A stretch of 64,000 bases of DNA, from contig NZ_CP107785.1 of NCBI RefSeq assembly GCF_036345915.1, positions 3,596,001 to 3,660,000 on the forward strand, read 5' to 3'. Position 1 is the stretch's first letter, and each line of letters opens with the position of its first letter. Of the stretch, positions 26,084-34,482 are shown piece by piece. Source of the stretch: Nocardia sp. NBC_00565. GTDB lineage: Bacteria; Actinomycetota; Actinomycetes; Mycobacteriales; Mycobacteriaceae. A program made the position numbers and the translations under genes. The notes below the pieces were generated by a model. The model made no database searches and was not told where the DNA came from. It saw only the letters and a list, made by a program, of their open reading frames with translations.

Positions 26084-27886
26084 ATGGATGACACGGCAGT
26101 GAGTGGCGGGGACGCCACTCGGGGGTCAGCGGAGACGTTCGGACGCTATCGGCTTCTTTCGCTGCTGGGTCAGGGCGGCATGGGCCAGGTGTGGCGGGCG
26201 CATGATTCACTGACCAACCGGGTGGTGGCGCTCAAGGTGTTGCCCGAGCGCTTCGCCGATGACGAGCAGCTGCGCGAGCGGTTCCGCCGGGAGTGCCGGG
26301 CGGTAGCGCAGTTGACCGAGCCGCATGTGATCCCCATCCACGACTTCGGCGACATCGACGGTCGGCTCTATCTGAATATGCGCTTGATCGAGGGCACCGA
26401 CCTGCGCAAGGTGATCGCGCAAGAAGGGGCCTTGTCGCCGCAGCGAGCAGTGGCGATCATCGCACAGGTGGCCGGCGCGCTGCAGGCGGCCCACGATGCC
26501 GGGCTGGTCCACCGCGATGTCAAACCCACCAACATCCTGCTAGGGGCCGATGAGTTCGCCTCCCTGATCGACTTCGGGATCGCCCACGCCGCCGACGACC
26601 GTACGCTGACCACGATCGGCGAGACCATCGGCACGATCGCCTACATGGCGCCGGAGGAGATCGGCGCGGAGATCAAGGCCGATGCCCGAGTGGACGTATA
26701 CGCGTTGACGTGCGTGCTGTACGAGTGCCTCACCGGCCGGCCGCCGTTTGCGAGCTCAGCGGGGGTGCAGGGTGTGATCGCCCATCACCTGCACACCCCG
26801 CCGCCGCGTCCCAGCGCCACTACACCCGACGTACCGCCTGCGTTCGATGCGGTCATCGCCAAGGGAATGGCCAAAAACCCCGACAAGCGTTACCAGACCG
26901 TGCGCGAGCTGGCCGCGGCGGCCTGCGCCGTGGTAGACGGTTCCGCGGTCAGCACCACCGGGGGCGTGGCCGCGCGCTATACGCGGCGAATCAGATTGTC
27001 GCCCAAGACCGCCGGGCTGCTCGCCGCCGCGGTCGCGGTTACGGTGGTGGCCGCCGTAGCTGTCTTCATCGGTGTCCAACGGGAATCAGGCGGCGGTGGC
27101 AGCTCGCCCGCACCTATCGCCTCGGCCTACTCGTCACAGATTCCGCTGCCGTTCACCGGCGTCAGCCTGCCCACCGATGTGGCGGTCGACACGGCGGGCA
27201 ATGTATACGTCACCGACATGGGTAACGATCGGGTGGTGAAACTGGCGGCAGGCGCGTCGACGTCGACCCCGCTGCCGTTCACCGGCCTGAATAATCCCCA
27301 GGGGGTGGCGGTCGACACGGCGGGCAATGTATACGTCACCGACACGAGTAACGATCGGGTGGTGAAACTGGCGGCAGGCGCGTCGACGCCGACCCCGCTG
27401 CCGTTCACCGGGCTCAAAGATCCCCAGGGGGTGGCGGTCGACACGGCGGGAGACGTGTACGTCGGCGACCGGGGTAATGATCGGGTGCTGAGGTTGGCGG
27501 CGGGCGCGTCGGCGCCGACGACGCTGCCGTTCACGGGGCTCCAAGATCCCCAGGGGGTGGCGGTCGACGCTGCGGGCAACGTATACGTCACCGAATTGAG
27601 TACCGAGCGGGTGCTGAGGTTGGCGGCGGGCGCGTCGGCGCCGACCACGTTGCCGGTCATTGGGCTCAAAGATCCCCAGGGTATGGCGGTCGACACGGCG
27701 GGGGACTTGTACATCGTCGACTGGGGTAGCCAGTGGGTGGTGAGGTTGGCGGCGGGCGCGTCGACGCCGACCCCGCTGCCGTTCACCGACCTGAAGAATC
27801 CCCAGGGTGTGGCGGTCGACACGGCGAACAACGTATACGTCACCGACCTGGGCCCCAATCCGGTGGTGAAACTCCCGGTCGGCTGA
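26084..27886 (+). CDS. pknD: PknD-like Ser/Thr protein kinase with NHL-repeat sensor domain
   Basis: The 600-residue protein has a cytosolic kinase domain (residues 20-285) with glycine loop LGQGGMGQVW, catalytic Lys51, HRD at 143-145 and DFG at 163-165. A single membrane helix at 309-331 and an extracellular domain of six 42-residue NHL repeats follow (VAVDTAGNVYVTD in each). This is the layout of mycobacterial PknD, whose beta-propeller senses an outside ligand and drives intracellular phosphorylation. The ATG at 26084 is chosen because the kinase fold starts about 20 residues later. No phosphatase or partner is adjacent; flanking sequence is degraded. Confidence 0.93.
   Translation: MDDTAVSGGDATRGSAETFGRYRLLSLLGQGGMGQVWRAHDSLTNRVVALKVLPERFADDEQLRERFRRECRAVAQLTEPHVIPIHDFGDIDGRLYLNMRLIEGTDLRKVIAQEGALSPQRAVAIIAQVAGALQAAHDAGLVHRDVKPTNILLGADEFASLIDFGIAHAADDRTLTTIGETIGTIAYMAPEEIGAEIKADARVDVYALTCVLYECLTGRPPFASSAGVQGVIAHHLHTPPPRPSATTPDVPPAFDAVIAKGMAKNPDKRYQTVRELAAAACAVVDGSAVSTTGGVAARYTRRIRLSPKTAGLLAAAVAVTVVAAVAVFIGVQRESGGGGSSPAPIASAYSSQIPLPFTGVSLPTDVAVDTAGNVYVTDMGNDRVVKLAAGASTSTPLPFTGLNNPQGVAVDTAGNVYVTDTSNDRVVKLAAGASTPTPLPFTGLKDPQGVAVDTAGDVYVGDRGNDRVLRLAAGASAPTTLPFTGLQDPQGVAVDAAGNVYVTELSTERVLRLAAGASAPTTLPVIGLKDPQGMAVDTAGDLYIVDWGSQWVVRLAAGASTPTPLPFTDLKNPQGVAVDTANNVYVTDLGPNPVVKLPVG
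27146..27886 (+). repeat. six tandem 126-bp repeats encoding NHL blades
   Basis: Repeat units begin at 27146, 27272, 27398, 27524, 27650 and 27776, each starting LPFTG or a variant (LPVIG, LPFTD) and containing GVAVDTAGNVYV-type blades. The last is slightly short. Neighbouring units are very similar at DNA level, so unit number could change by slippage or recombination. Confidence 0.9.
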
Positions 27887-28298
27887 ACCCACGTTCCGCG
27901 TAATTCGGGGGTTCCGGAGATCCTGTATGCAGGCGTCGCACGGACCGAGTACTCGACAAGTCATCGGACATCCGATTCGTCGTTGTGACAGAACATGTCT
28001 CAGCAGATCGGCCAGTTGCTCACGACCAACCGTATTCCGGGTGGGACCGGCGAGCTCGAGTTTCGGGAAGGGTGTCCGCTTACTCCGGAGCAGATCGCGG
28101 TGGAAGTTGTTCAGGATCATCGCTGGCCCGTACGTCCACAAACTCGGCGCGACGATCTTCCACCGCTACCCCTGGGGCTGGAGCGGCCGAGCCCGACCCG
28201 CACGGTCACTTCGGCAACGGGCCACTGTGAAGACGACCGGATCGGGGCCGCCACTCCGCCGCAGCGTCGCCCAGATCTCCCCTGCAGACAGCGAGTTG
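27887..28298. other. intergenic region, no recognisable gene
   Basis: Plus-strand frames such as MSQQIGQLLTTNRIPGGTGE have coding-like stretches but no consistent length, ribosome site or family. The region leads into a truncated GNAT gene and is probably decayed. Confidence 0.3.
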
Positions 28299-28512
28299 GT
28301 GAGTGCAGGCCGAGGCAGCCCGATGTGGATGCTGAGGCGGGCACATCCTGGTGATGAGGCGCGGTTGCGTGCGCTGGCGCTGCTCATCGACGGGTCGGCG
28401 TTCCTCGAAACACTGTGCGAGGCAGCGGCATTGGACGCTGCTGCCTGGGAAACCCGCATAGCCCGCTACAGCCGTCGCGGGCACCAGGTCCTGGTGGTCG
28501 CCGAGGACGAAT
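28299..28512 (+). pseudogene. GNAT acetyltransferase fragment, copy 2
   Basis: From GTG 28299 the frame reads MWMLRRAHPGDEARLRALAL and [17 protein letters not shown], nearly identical to the fragment at 9353-9640 but without the internal stop and without its 9-nt insertion. It is cut at 28512, directly against a truncated hydrolase on the other strand, so only the N-terminal third of the enzyme remains. Confidence 0.75.
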
Positions 28513-28828
28513 TGCCGACTCCTCGTCGAGGGCCTTCATCAGGCAGACCACATTGCCAACGAGATGTGTCTGGTCGTATTCGTCGACATCGTTGGCCGCG
28601 TCGGGACCGGCCATGGCCACGCTGGTCCGGAGCCACCATACGGTAGCCGGCGGCGGCGAGGACCTTGATCTGGTGCCGCGACAAGTACCAAAGGGTGGGG
28701 AAGCCGTGGAGCAGGACGACGAGCGGGCCCTCCCCCTTATCGACATAATGCAGGCGTATTCGATTGACCTCCGCGAGGCAATGATTGAACTCCCCCGGAT
28801 CGTCAACGTTGGGCATGCTTGCGGTCAT
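28513..28828 (-). pseudogene. alpha/beta hydrolase (epoxide hydrolase-type) N-terminal fragment
   Basis: The minus strand from 28828 reads [20 protein letters not shown], then [20 protein letters not shown] and [15 protein letters not shown] frameshift leads to [20 protein letters not shown]. It contains the oxyanion HGFP motif but ends before the nucleophile elbow, at the junction with the GNAT fragment. Confidence 0.75.
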
Positions 28829-28836
28829 TGATCGCC

Positions 28837-29973
28837 TCAGCTCACGGTCACTTCGGTCTTGTACACGCCGGTCCACTCGTAGCCGTTCGGGTTCCAGTAG
28901 ACCGAGCCGTCAAGCGGCTGGCTTCGGCCGAGATAGTCGAGGGCCCGCGACCAGATCTGGTGGACGCCCGGTTCGAGCGTGGTGCGCGTCGTCCACTGGT
29001 ACCAGGCGAACGGGCTCTCAGGGGTCTCGAACTCGGCCGACTGCCAGCTACGGCCTTCGTCGAATGAGACCAGCACCGACTCCAGGCGCGCCTTCCCGTC
29101 GTTGTACGCGACACCGCTGACCGTGACCTCGCCCGTGCCTAGGGTCGCACCCTGCTCGGGATCGAGGATGTAGCTCATCAGGCGGATGTCCCACGTGGGC
29201 CTGCTGTTCTCCAGCGTGAACCGGAACCTTTCCCCCGCTTTGACGGGCGACAACGGCACGCGGTACTCGGTCGCGTGGTAGAAGCACGTCGACTCGGAGG
29301 TCTCGAACCGCAGCCGTGACAGCCATTTCAGCTGCATGGTCCCGAAGAACCCTGGCGTCACCAGACGCACCGGCCCGCCATGGATGCCGGGCAGCGCTTC
29401 TCCGTTGAGTTCCAGGGCAAGAATGCTCCGCTCCAGGACGTCTCCCACGGGGAGGCTGTGCTCCATGTCCGGCAGCTCACGTCCCGTAGGCAGGTCCCGA
29501 CCTTCCGCGGTCACGAACTTCACCTGGGAGTCGATCGTAACGTTGTGCTTCTCGAGCACGGCCGAGAGCGGCACACCCCTGAACCTGACGTTGCCCACGC
29601 CGCCCTGATTCCACGGGATCCCCGGGATGTCGCGGTACTGCGACCGTCCGTTGCCCGAGCACTGGAGGACCATCTCGTACTCGACCTGCTCCATCTCGAG
29701 CAGCTCCTCGGCATGAACGACCAGCCGCGAAGGCTTGATGAGTCCGGCCAGCTCGATCTCCCAACCTTCGACGGGCAGGGGGGCGAGCGTGAGGCCCTCT
29801 TCGAGGTCCTGGATGTTGCGCACAAAGAGGGTGTGGGTGTCCGTGATCCGGTGCCCGGCGAGCATGCTGGTCGGGGTTGCCAGGACAAGAGGTCTCTCGG
29901 AAAGTACCTCGAGGCACCTGTCCTTGCCCTCAATCCACATCGGACCGTCGCGATCGGTCTGAGCGTCACACAT
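28837..29973 (-). CDS. sulfite oxidase-family molybdopterin enzyme
   Basis: The 378-residue protein has the oxidoreductase molybdopterin domain, with the molybdenum-ligating Cys105 in LQCSGNGRS and the pterin contacts around [14 protein letters not shown]. The Mo-cofactor dimerisation domain follows (residues 245-378, including [14 protein letters not shown] and [15 protein letters not shown]). No haem b5 domain and no twin-arginine signal are visible, so it is a cytosolic or signal-less form; physiological sulfite oxidation is likely but other substrates are possible. GGAG lies five bases before the ATG. Confidence 0.88.
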   Translation of the reverse strand: MCDAQTDRDGPMWIEGKDRCLEVLSERPLVLATPTSMLAGHRITDTHTLFVRNIQDLEEGLTLAPLPVEGWEIELAGLIKPSRLVVHAEELLEMEQVEYEMVLQCSGNGRSQYRDIPGIPWNQGGVGNVRFRGVPLSAVLEKHNVTIDSQVKFVTAEGRDLPTGRELPDMEHSLPVGDVLERSILALELNGEALPGIHGGPVRLVTPGFFGTMQLKWLSRLRFETSESTCFYHATEYRVPLSPVKAGERFRFTLENSRPTWDIRLMSYILDPEQGATLGTGEVTVSGVAYNDGKARLESVLVSFDEGRSWQSAEFETPESPFAWYQWTTRTTLEPGVHQIWSRALDYLGRSQPLDGSVYWNPNGYEWTGVYKTEVTVS

Positions 29974-30080
29974 TTTCTCTCCGATGATCGCTGTCGTCTG
30001 CTCCCAGCATCAGGATGATTCCGAGATGGCGGTCGCTGTTCCGACGACGGCAGCGATGCGGGCTCACGCTGAACGGTTCG

Positions 30081-30546
30081 TCAGCTCCAGCAGCGTTCAT
30101 GAATCAGCTCCGATCGGCGGCTAGATATCGGCCACCTCCAGGTGTATGCCCAGTCGCGCCCGGTGTCCCAGGTCGTCACCGCCCAGATGACAACTACATC
30201 CAGCGCGATGATCAGGACCGACCACCACGGGTAATACGGCAGCCACTGGAAGTTGGCAATGATCGACAACCCCGCGATGACAATCGCGACAACGCGCGCC
30301 CAGGTCGCACCGGCGACCAAGGCAAATCCGATGACCGCGATAAGAACGCCGAGCGCGAGATGGATCCAGCCCCGCGCCGTGACACTCCAGTTGTAGGTAT
30401 ATTCCACGCCGATGACGATGATGTCGTCCTTCGCCAGCGCAATGCCCTGCACGACCTGGAGAACGCCAACGGTGATGAGAAAAAACCCCGGCAACAATAG
30501 CGGTACCCGCGGAAAAACCCTGCTTTACGCTCGAACCCTCGGTCAC
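30081..30546 (-). pseudogene. DUF7144 small membrane protein, disrupted by a one-base frameshift
   Basis: From GTG 30546 (GGAGG upstream) the sequence reads TEGSSVKQGFSAGTAIVAGV, then needs a shift to continue FLITVGVLQVVQGIALAKDD and three more membrane helices (GWIHLALGVLIAVIGFALVA). This is the DUF7144 four-helix layout. The shift coincides with a run of six A at 30480-30485 (T6 on the coding strand). With one base fewer a protein of about 150 residues would be restored. Confidence 0.7.
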
Positions 30547-30964
30547 GACGGTTCACCTCCGCATATTCAGGTTATGGTTCTTCCAGTATGCGCATCGCCG
30601 CGTGACCAAGTAGCAGGATAGCGATATCGCCCGAGCACCCGACTCATCGCCCCAACGAGGCATCCCCCGCTCAAAGAATGCGATAAAACCACTGGCCAAT
30701 CCCCTTCAGGATCGGCTTACAGGATCGCGATCCATGAAACGGGCGACGCTTCTGCTATGCACCAGACGCGAACGACATCCACTGGATTCGTAGGCGCAGA
30801 CACACTCGTCGGCCGCGCACCGACCAATGGGGCTGGTGGGCGTCTATCCCGAGAGACTGATCGAGGATCCAATAATTCCTGTCGAAAGCGGGTATTGGGT
30901 GGAACTCGCGGGCCATTTCATATGTGCACAACATCGTTTGCTTCGGGCAGTCTGACGGCGTCCC
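30547..30964. other. intergenic region with an unassigned short fragment
   Basis: A plus-strand stretch 30837-30956 reads VGVYPERLIEDPIIPVESGY then WVELAGHFICAQHRLLRAV before a stop. It looks like the C-terminal end of a real protein lacking its start, family unknown. Nothing else is supported. Confidence 0.3.
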
Positions 30965-31152
30965 ATGGCACCCATTGGCGCTCGGGCAAACCCCTCTTCA
31001 GCCATTCCCGGCACGGCACCCGGCAAGATGCAAGCCATGTGAGAGCCATACCAATGACACAGGCAGGCAGCCGATTTGGGGGCATCTCACCGGTCACCTG
31101 GACCCGATCCTGGCCGGGATCGAGCCCTACCACCAGTCTCTAAGTAGCCGAT
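30965..31152 (-). mobile_element. orphan IS110-type left-end sequence, copy A
   Basis: This segment, read on the minus strand from 31152, aligns along its whole length with the non-coding leader of the IS110 transposase at 54241-54474. It shares the start ATCGGCTACTTA, the GGGCTCGATCCCGGCCAGGA hairpin block and the GGGTTTGCCC stretch. No transposase follows it. It is therefore a decayed IS end. Confidence 0.65.
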
Positions 31153-31228
31153 ATGCGCGCACTGACGCCGCCGCCCGAAGCAGCCTGGGGCGACCGCTCG
31201 ATCCTGTGGGCGCAAGCGTGCTACGTGG

Positions 31229-31984
31229 TTAGCGGGTGGCGCCGAACGGGATCGTGTTGCGTGCCTTGCGCAGGATCGATGGCAGTCGTGAGGCTTGTGT
31301 GATTGCGCGGAACTGCCAACTGTCTTCTGCGGGAACGATTCCTGCCGACTTCATAGCGTCGAGTAGGTCGAAGAGGGTCTCGCCCTCGTACATGCGGCCG
31401 TCGGGGGTGAAGTGGTAGCGGTCCACGGCGGTGCATTGGACGAAGGTCCCGACACCATGGATCGCGGGCGCGGACTCGTCGTAGGGGTAGAACCGCAATG
31501 GTCCGTCGTGGTGTCCACTGCCGATGTAGCGGATGACTATTCGGGTTTCGCCCTCCGGTGTGATGTCGATGTAGACCTGCCCCGGTAGCGGGTCGTAACG
31601 CCAGTCCGGGATGGCGTCGAAGAACGCGAAGTTGTATGTGACGAACTCCTCCTGGCCGACCATCACACGACCGAAGGTGGTCGGATCCTTGTATCGGAGG
31701 TCGTCGGTGTACAGCTCGTCGTTGCGCGACATGTCCCGTGCCAGCCAGCTCCACCAGTACTTCTTCGCCCATTCCAGCATCCAGGCGATATCGACACCGA
31801 AGGTCTTGTAGTGCTGGATCTTTCGTTCGAAGTCGGCGAACCATTGGCGGGTCATGGCATTGAGCTCGTCCTCGGTGAGCACCGGGACCCGGCCGCCTGC
31901 GCGGTTGCCTGCCAGAAACTGCGGTAGCGGCTGCCGCAGGCGCGGTTTCGCCAGTGCCTGCTCGAATAATGCTTCGTCGAACAT
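31229..31984 (-). CDS. NTF2-like (SnoaL-type) protein
   Basis: The 251-residue protein contains a cone-shaped NTF2-like domain in residues 80-210 (YTDDLRYKDPTTFGRVMVGQ, ITPEGETRIVIRYIGSGHHD, VQCTAVDRYHFTPDGRMYEG). A helical N-terminal extension with DELNAMTRQWFADFERKI precedes it. Proteins of this type are hydratases, isomerases or ligand carriers, often in steroid and terpenoid metabolism. It is divergent from a TetR regulator, so it is probably regulated by it. Catalytic residues cannot be assigned. Confidence 0.8.
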   Translation of the reverse strand: MFDEALFEQALAKPRLRQPLPQFLAGNRAGGRVPVLTEDELNAMTRQWFADFERKIQHYKTFGVDIAWMLEWAKKYWWSWLARDMSRNDELYTDDLRYKDPTTFGRVMVGQEEFVTYNFAFFDAIPDWRYDPLPGQVYIDITPEGETRIVIRYIGSGHHDGPLRFYPYDESAPAIHGVGTFVQCTAVDRYHFTPDGRMYEGETLFDLLDAMKSAGIVPAEDSWQFRAITQASRLPSILRKARNTIPFGATR

Positions 31985-32100
31985 GTGCCGACTCCTTCTT
32001 CATCGGGTGAACCGCCCAACAGGAAACGGCCGATTCCAGTTCATGATGGCATGGCATCGGACTAGAATCAACCGTTTCCAGTTGGCGTTCGGGAGTCGAT

Positions 32101-32799
32101 GTGACAGAAGAAGGACCAAGCGGCGGAGCCGATGTGTCTTCGCCCCCTACCGTCAGGCAGTGGCGCGGCCAGTCCTTGGCCGACCGCTCGCTCGTCCGCC
32201 GACGGCAGCTGTTGCAGGCCGGATACGAACTGCTCGGCGGTGGCGGAGTCACCGATGTCACGGTGCGGGCGGTCTGCCGACATGCCCAGCTGAGCCCGCG
32301 CTATTTCTATGAAAGCTTCACCGACACGGATGAATTGATCGTCACCATCTACGACGAATGCAATAGCGAAATCGCGTCCGCTATCGCCGTTGCGGTGCCG
32401 CGGGCAGATCTCACGGAGTCTGTGCGGGCCGCGATCGATGCCGCAGTCCAGTATTTCGAGACCGACATTCGCCGCGTCCGGATCCTGCTGCGGGAACCGT
32501 TGACCAGCCAATTGCTCGCCACGCGGCGAGCGGCCGTGGCGCCGGCTTTCCTGACCTCGATCATGGCGGCCGCTGGGATGACCGACTTGTCACCCCTCGG
32601 CGACGCCGAACTCGCCATGTCCGCCAGTGCGCTGTCCGGCGCGCTGGTATCGCTGATGCTCGACTACACCGACCAGCGTCTCGCTGTCACCGCCGCCCAG
32701 GTCGCTGACTATGCGACCCGACTCGTCCGGGCCACCGTGCTCGACCTGTCGTTGCCGAAACGGACCCCGGACCCACATGGCATCGGCTACGACAAATGA
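32101..32799 (+). CDS. TetR-family transcriptional regulator
   Basis: The 232-residue protein has an N-terminal TetR helix-turn-helix (LLGGGGVTDVTVRAVCRHAQ, then LSPRYFYESFTDTDELIV) and an all-helical ligand domain ending with LVRATVLDLSLP. Start is GTG. It is divergent from the NTF2-like gene with about 115 bp between, the expected arrangement for a repressor of that gene. A perfect hairpin terminator follows the gene. Confidence 0.9.
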   Translation: MTEEGPSGGADVSSPPTVRQWRGQSLADRSLVRRRQLLQAGYELLGGGGVTDVTVRAVCRHAQLSPRYFYESFTDTDELIVTIYDECNSEIASAIAVAVPRADLTESVRAAIDAAVQYFETDIRRVRILLREPLTSQLLATRRAAVAPAFLTSIMAAAGMTDLSPLGDAELAMSASALSGALVSLMLDYTDQRLAVTAAQVADYATRLVRATVLDLSLPKRTPDPHGIGYDK

Positions 32800-32872
32800 C
32801 GATCGAGCCGCAAATCATCCGGTGGCCGCTTCCCGCGCGGTTCGCAGCGGCCACACGGCGCGTCCCGAAGGT

Positions 32873-32901
32873 CAACGGCCCGAGATTATCTCGGGCCGTT
32901 G
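32873..32901. terminator. bidirectional hairpin terminator
   Basis: CAACGGCCCGAGA (32873-32885) and TCTCGGGCCGTTG (32889-32901) form a perfect 13-bp stem with a 3-nt loop between two convergent genes (TetR and SDR). Confidence 0.85.
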
Positions 32902-33102
32902 GTGGTCGGCGGAACTTTGAACTGCCGATTACACGACGTTGGCGCTCGGCGAGTACGGCGGACAGGAGAGCTCAGGTCCACTCGCCGAGCCACTCCCAGC
33001 CCCTGTCCTGCGCCCGTAATCGTCCTAATCCCTCGGTGAGGCACTGGTCGAGACTTCGTGCATCCACGCGAAGGCTTGTCGTGAGGGGACGCCTGAACCT
33101 AT

Positions 33103-33849
33103 TCATGCACGGTAGCCGTCGGTTCCGGCCCGCGACATGACGATGTTCGGAACCACGGCGCGGGCGGACAAACGCAGTAGCGAGTCGACCATCTCGACCA
33201 CGTCGTTCACCATCAGCATCTTCTCAGGTGGGATTCGGTCGTGGATCCAGGCACTCATGTCGGTGTCGACGTAGCCGGGGGCGATCGTGGTGGCGGTGAC
33301 GCCGCGACCGGATTCCTCGGCGTTGAGTGTCGCGACCAGTGAGACGAGTGCGGCTTTGGCCGCGCCGTACATCGACAGGCCGGCTTCGGCGTACACCCCG
33401 GTGATCGAGGACAGTGCGATCACCTTCGCGCCGCGGGCGGGTTCGGCCGCCGCCGCAGTCCGCAGCAGTGGGAGCGCGTCCTGGATGAGTTGCAGCGGAG
33501 CACGCAGGTTGACGGCGAAGGTTTTGTCGAACCGGCGCATGGACGCGTCCGCGACCGGTTCGGCGTAGCCCACTCCGGCATTCATGATCAGCGCCGACAG
33601 CACGCCGAAGCGACGGGAGTGTTCGGCGAGTACTCCGGCCACACCCTCGGCATCGGACATGTCCGCAGCCACGGCGGCGACGTCCACGGCGCCGCCCTCG
33701 CGCAACCGGTCTGCGACCGTGTTCAGGCGGTCGGCGTCACGTGCGGTGATGGTCAGTGAATATCCTTGGCGGGCAAGGCGGTCGGCGATGCCCAATCCGA
33801 TTCCGCGGGATGCGCCGGTGATCAGGGCGGTTCTGTTCGTCTTGGTCAA
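33103..33849 (-). CDS. short-chain dehydrogenase/reductase
   Basis: A 248-residue classical SDR: NAD(P) loop TGASRGIGLG, NAG motif MNAGVGYAEP, catalytic Ser in VIALSSITGVY and YxxxK as YGAAKAA, with PGYVDTDMS beyond. The TTG start at 33849 is preferred because GAAAGGAG is correctly placed before it and the fold begins there; the open frame runs far further upstream without homology. It overlaps the stop of the truncated kinase-like gene by four bases, as an original operon would. Substrate unknown. Confidence 0.9.
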   Translation of the reverse strand: MTKTNRTALITGASRGIGLGIADRLARQGYSLTITARDADRLNTVADRLREGGAVDVAAVAADMSDAEGVAGVLAEHSRRFGVLSALIMNAGVGYAEPVADASMRRFDKTFAVNLRAPLQLIQDALPLLRTAAAAEPARGAKVIALSSITGVYAEAGLSMYGAAKAALVSLVATLNAEESGRGVTATTIAPGYVDTDMSAWIHDRIPPEKMLMVNDVVEMVDSLLRLSARAVVPNIVMSRAGTDGYRA

Positions 33850-34240
33850 CTCCGGTCTCCTTTCAAGGCGCGCAGTCCGGCTGCCATGAATTCTGGTGTC
33901 GCCTCGGCCGCGCGCTCCGCAGCTGATCCGGCATCGGATCCGCGGCGAGCGCGGTGGGTGATGCCTTCGGCAATCACCCCGAGTTTGAAATTGGCCAGTG
34001 CGAGATAGAAACCCCAATTGTCCAGAGCACGACCGGATGCGGTGGCATACGCCTGGGCGAGGGTGTCGGGGCGCGGTAGCCGTTCGCTGGTCCACGCCGC
34101 ATGCGTGCCGAGCACCAGGTCGAATGCCGGGGACCGGTATACGCACATCAGCGCGACATCGGTGAGCGGATCTCCCAGCGTGGACAGCTCCCAGTCCACG
34201 ACAGCGCGAATCGATGCCGGATCCGACGGGTCCATTCTCG
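33846..34240 (-). pseudogene. aminoglycoside-phosphotransferase-like (APH/ACAD10-type) C-terminal fragment
   Basis: The minus strand carries AVVDWELSTLGDPLTDVALM, then LDNWGFYLALANFKLGVIAE, the C-terminal third of APH-fold proteins that accompany acyl-CoA dehydrogenases and SDRs. Homology begins abruptly at about 34240 (no HGDxxxxN catalytic loop), where unrelated plus-strand coding sequence starts. A recombination breakpoint removed about 220 N-terminal residues. Confidence 0.8.
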
Positions 34241-34449
34241 ATGAAGGCATTGTTGCGGCGATCACCGAGGAGGGCCTGCCCCACGACCACACACATGTCG
34301 CCGGTCGGGCAATCGCAACCATGTGTACCGCACTGCCACAATGGTTTCGACTCGATGGGCCCACTTCACCCGAGCAGATCGCAGCACAGTACGCCGATTT
34401 CGCCTTGGGATTGCTCGGACTTCGTCCGGCACTCACACACGCACGATGA
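34241..34449 (+). pseudogene. TetR regulator C-terminal fragment
   Basis: Plus-strand reading from the breakpoint gives AAITEEGLPHDHTHVAGRAI then ATMCTALPQWFRLDGPTSPE and QIAAQYADFALGLLGL, a typical TetR ligand-domain end. The DNA-binding domain is absent. It once belonged to the catabolic cluster to its right. Confidence 0.7.
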
Positions 34450-34482
34450 AGTGCAACCCATCCGCGGTGTACTGAGCCTCGA

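Noticed and set aside
25705..26091. 128-codon plus-strand frame before the kinase
   Set aside because: No start signal, ends just inside the kinase gene, and its start lies over the methyltransferase fragment.
27146..27886. Possible CRISPR array
   Set aside because: The units are 126 bp, adjacent without spacers, and encode NHL blades in frame.
27134..28141. Repetitive 335-codon minus-strand frame over the NHL repeats
   Set aside because: Its repeats simply mirror the kinase's NHL blades.
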